This document shows, piece by piece, positions 34,080 through 36,677 of a stretch of 36,677 nt of DNA (its first letter is position 1; the number at the start of each line of letters is the position of its first letter). Both the position numbers and the translations under genes were made by a program. The notes beneath the pieces are model-generated. The model was not told where the DNA came from. It saw only the letters and a list, made by a program, of their open reading frames with translations, and did no database searches. Origin of the DNA: Rhodopirellula sp. (GTDB lineage: Bacteria; Planctomycetota; Planctomycetia; Pirellulales; Pirellulaceae); assembly GCA_002689655.1 (NCBI GenBank), contig NZHC01000151.1, forward strand, positions 34,227 through 70,903, in the 5' to 3' direction.

Positions 34080-36149
34080 CTATTGGCCCGGCGAAACCGT
34101 ATCGCCAGCCTTCGGCGAATTCTGGACATCGGATTGCTTGTTATCGGGAACCTGCTCGAGTGCTTTCCAGTTCCCGGTGGCAGCCCACCGGACTCCGTGT
34201 AGCATCAGACCATTTGGGCCGTCCAATTTTTCAGGATGCGGACTGAAACAGATCACGCGTCCTGCGCCAAAAACAGATCTGATAATGGCATGAGTCCCTG
34301 ACATTGCCCCCGGTTGCGCGCCTTTCTCGGCTACTTCGGAAACATACCGAGCAAGCACCTCATAGCCAGGTAGATCTGGATCATTATCGGGAACAAGCAG
34401 CGGGCCTTGACCGTAGTAGACGTCCACCTCGGTCGAATCAGTATTGAGCACCTGTTGACCTGGGGATGTTATGCCAAGCGTGACGGTTCCCTGCCCTCGG
34501 GCCCAGTGCGAACGATCCCAAACACGGGCATTAACCAGATCGAGCGACCAGTCATAATGTGACGATGCAAGGTACGATCCCGCACAAATCCCGATGTAGC
34601 CACCGCCCTTCCTGACAAAATCTTGAACCGCAGCTCGACCTCTCTCCTCAAGTTTTTTGGCTTGCAGACTTCCCGATCCGCCAGGCATCACAAGTGCATC
34701 AAAATCACTTAAGCGACCGTCACGAATTTCGGACGGCGAAATGCGTTGGCAGAGGAAGCCGTTGTCCGCCGTCAGAAACCGAATCAAATTCTTTGGACCA
34801 TTGGCGGACCCGTCCGAATGATCATAAATAGCGACACGAGCCACTTTGAATTTTGGAGCACTTGGACTCTGCAAAGCTAATGCATTTTGCTTCATCTCGA
34901 GTAGTTCATGTTGCATCGCGTTCATAGCCAACTTGGTCAACTGCAGATGCAGGGCCGTCATTTCATTCTGCGAAGCTCTCTTTTTTCGCCAACGATCAAC
35001 TTGCTTCGAGACCTCCGAAAATATTTGATCTTCCACAGGCCAGAGATCATTCCAAATTCCAGACAAGTACTCAGTGCGTACCCCATTTCGTTCTCGATTA
35101 AGACACCACTCGCGCAGAGTGATTGCGATTTCCCCCAACTCGGCGCCACGCGGATCCACCATTGCACCGTCCACCTCATTCACATTGACCCAGCAGGGGA
35201 CTGCGATCGAGAATTTTGGGTCTCCCAAAAGTGTCCACATTGTCGTATTAGCAGGGTCTTCACCCTCACGAACGCCATGAAACACGGCCGCAGAGACCGT
35301 GGTTGTTCGACTGATTGTGTTATCCGTAAAAATGACTGAGGGAATCTTCCCTTCCAAGCCATTGACCGTTCCAGGATAGGGTTTTCCGTCCGGCCCGGAG
35401 AGATCCCGGCTCATATTACGGAGGATGTAGGAGACATTGATTCCATCCTTACGCAACGGTTCTAAAAGCGTACAAGCCTGAGAGAATCGTTGTGAGGAAT
35501 AGATACTACCCAGCTTTGTTGGATCAGGCGACGGAGCCACCCCTCTAGCGGTCGTCGCGAAATTAGCTCGAACCAAATAACCATTGGGGGCAGTTCCTGT
35601 GTCATTTGCATCAAACATCGAGTGCGACGAAGGCCCAGCCTCGAACATCGCCGCACCACCATGAGCATCGATCACTCCAAAATTGGCGTTGGTCTGCCGA
35701 CCTTCGCCATCTGTCTTCTCCAACAACTTGCGAAAATCCTCAACCGAGGCACAGGTCTGCAAGGCCAGCTTCATCAAGCCACCGTTACCCAACCCGGTCT
35801 TCGACGCTTTCTCGTCACCTCCACTTTCACCATCTAGATCTTTGCTGAGCGAATTTTCAATGCAGAACCCCGTCTCGTTGACCCCCATCCACACCGACTT
35901 CCTACTGCCAGCATTGACGACGGCTAGCACGCGGTACTCGCCATCCTCCAACAGCACGAGCTCATTATGTCGAAAGGAAGTATCCCGATTTTTCCATAGA
36001 ATTGGCCTGCCGTCGTGAGTAACTTTCCCACTGATAACAGCCGTGGTGCAGGCAAGGCTCATCCGCGTAAAACACAAACCAGCCAGTGAAATCAAAACCA
36101 GAACACTCACACGGTAGAATCGTATTCTTGTCATTATCCTGTCACTCAT
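34080..36149 (-). CDS. secreted Ntn-hydrolase (C45/acyltransferase-like) fused to a BPL_N/GATase-like domain
   Basis: 689 residues from the ATG at 36149; the frame is open to 36194 and an ATG at 36134 is also possible. The signal peptide ends SLA, directly before CTTAVISGKVTHDGRPILWKNRD, the N-terminal nucleophile block of the penicillin-acyltransferase/C45-like Ntn-hydrolases. Signal cleavage would expose C34 as the catalytic N-terminal cysteine. Further blocks: NETGFCIENS, TNANFGVIDAHGGAAMFEAG, YLVRANFA, TMWTLLGDPKFSIAVPCWV. After a helical linker (~375-430), residues ~435-660 form a BPL_N class-I GATase-like domain: VARVAIYDHSDGS, FDALVMPGGSGSLQAKKLEERG, GGGYIGICAGSYLASS (C522) and VICFSPHPEKLDG (H638). 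It may hydrolyse or transfer amide-linked groups; the substrate is unknown. Confidence 0.88.
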   Translation of the reverse strand: MSDRIMTRIRFYRVSVLVLISLAGLCFTRMSLACTTAVISGKVTHDGRPILWKNRDTSFRHNELVLLEDGEYRVLAVVNAGSRKSVWMGVNETGFCIENSLSKDLDGESGGDEKASKTGLGNGGLMKLALQTCASVEDFRKLLEKTDGEGRQTNANFGVIDAHGGAAMFEAGPSSHSMFDANDTGTAPNGYLVRANFATTARGVAPSPDPTKLGSIYSSQRFSQACTLLEPLRKDGINVSYILRNMSRDLSGPDGKPYPGTVNGLEGKIPSVIFTDNTISRTTTVSAAVFHGVREGEDPANTTMWTLLGDPKFSIAVPCWVNVNEVDGAMVDPRGAELGEIAITLREWCLNRERNGVRTEYLSGIWNDLWPVEDQIFSEVSKQVDRWRKKRASQNEMTALHLQLTKLAMNAMQHELLEMKQNALALQSPSAPKFKVARVAIYDHSDGSANGPKNLIRFLTADNGFLCQRISPSEIRDGRLSDFDALVMPGGSGSLQAKKLEERGRAAVQDFVRKGGGYIGICAGSYLASSHYDWSLDLVNARVWDRSHWARGQGTVTLGITSPGQQVLNTDSTEVDVYYGQGPLLVPDNDPDLPGYEVLARYVSEVAEKGAQPGAMSGTHAIIRSVFGAGRVICFSPHPEKLDGPNGLMLHGVRWAATGNWKALEQVPDNKQSDVQNSPKAGDTVSPGQ

Positions 36150-36593
36150 TTTCAAAAACCTGGGACGGCACGAACCCAAACTACCATGCCGCAACGCATC
36201 ATTGTGCGATGGAATGCAATAACGCCGCCATCCTGCCTAAAAACAGAAGCAACCTAGATGATACTTCGCCCGCCTCGCTAGGATTGTGCATGCAAAGGCC
36301 TCGTTCAACCGACCGCCAAAATCTCGCCAAGAATAAAAAAGAGCTTCCGTAGCTCAGCAATGCTGAGAAATGAACTTTGGTTTCGGAATGGCAATGCGAG
36401 TATTTGCGAAGCTTGCAAGGGGTATTATCAAGGATCACACCCTGTGTCCCCTCACCGATACTCTAAATCAATGTTGGGCAATCAGCATCACTGAAGCTTC
36501 AGCGTGTTGGTAGAGCTGGAACGGGGCAGATGCTCCGATTGGAGTAGCCAGAGCATAAAAAAAGCAGACTACATCAAATGCAATCTGCCTAAG
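36150..36593. other. 444-base gap
   Basis: No gene is supported. A near-perfect palindrome CTCAGCA-A-TGCTGAG spans 36353-36367 and could be an operator or small hairpin. The promoter of the hydrolase-fusion gene should lie toward the left part. Confidence 0.5.
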
Positions 36594-36676
36594 CGGAGGA
36601 CACGGGACTCGAACCCGCAGCCCCTTGCGGGGTACCTCAGTTCCAGTGAGGCCGCTCACCAATTCGCTTATCCTCC
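36594..36676 (-). tRNA. tRNA-Ser (anticodon GGA)
   Basis: On the minus strand the acceptor GGAGGAT pairs with GTCCTCC, followed by discriminator G. The anticodon arm is CCTCA-CTGGAAC-TGAGG, giving anticodon GGA at 36642-36644, which reads UCC/UCU serine codons. The long variable arm (CCCC-GCAA-GGGG core) and the T-arm GCGGG-TTCGAGT-CCCGT fit tRNA-Ser. No CCA is encoded at the 3' end. The 5' boundary could be one base further right (36677), because the base at position 8 looks irregular. Confidence 0.92.
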
Positions 36677-36677
36677 G

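Overview
The window reads as a planctomycete chromosome, most likely from the Rhodopirellula/Pirellulaceae group. The basis is its protein families: secreted sulfatases, DUF1080 proteins, DUF1501 and DUF1549/DUF1553 proteins, a DUF1552 protein, the Pirellula-type membrane-bound dehydrogenase and CxxCH heme-binding domains, and secreted HEAT-repeat proteins. Base composition looks moderate, a little above 50% GC by eye. Gene density is modest, with several 350-750 base gaps. I see no transposase, integrase, phage gene, CRISPR array or rRNA. The only RNA gene I can support is a tRNA-Ser(GGA) at the right edge.

Layout. 1-799 is mostly non-coding, with a possible minus-strand gene leaving the left edge. 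800-2410 (-) is a CehA/McbA-like protein that lacks the usual metal-binding motif. It is divergent from an arylsulfatase with a C-terminal LamG-like domain (3112-5325, +), and the shared upstream region carries a 13-bp tandem repeat and a cluster of GTTAC/GTAAC words. A secreted protein with two DUF1080 domains (5473-7005, -) converges on the sulfatase. After a structured gap come a small planctomycete-type hypothetical gene (7713-8282, -) and a tightly overlapping hpt-GT4-GT4 operon (8542-11452, +). Two hypothetical genes converge and overlap at 11814-13299. A minus-strand block follows: a second sulfatase (13488-15044), a GT1-type glycosyltransferase (15275-16561) and, directly upstream of it, an FHA-GAF-AAA+-Fis sigma-54 activator (16564-18387).

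From 19105 to 34028 everything is on the plus strand. DUF1549/DUF1553, DUF1501 and WD40 genes form one cluster (19105-23086). A small DUF1080 protein (23312-23977) is followed by a 1351-residue DUF1080-ThuA-NPCBM-dehydrogenase-HEAT protein (24318-28373) and a separately secreted HEAT-cytochrome c protein (28516-29655). A DUF1552 protein and a long HEAT-repeat protein (30145-34028) close the block. A minus-strand fusion of an Ntn-hydrolase (C45/acyltransferase-like) domain with a BPL_N/GATase-like domain (34080-36149) and the tRNA end the window.

How the parts may fit (inference): nearly all products of the 19-34 kb block and both sulfatases carry Sec or Tat signals. That suggests envelope processing of sulfated or oxidised glycans: desulfation by sulfatases, cleavage of 3-keto-glycosides by DUF1080 domains, oxidation by the beta-propeller dehydrogenase, and electron transfer to c-type cytochrome domains. 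The most unusual items are the split dehydrogenase/cytochrome pair, the hydrolase-GATase fusion, the degenerate CehA-like protein and the regulator-glycosyltransferase coupling.
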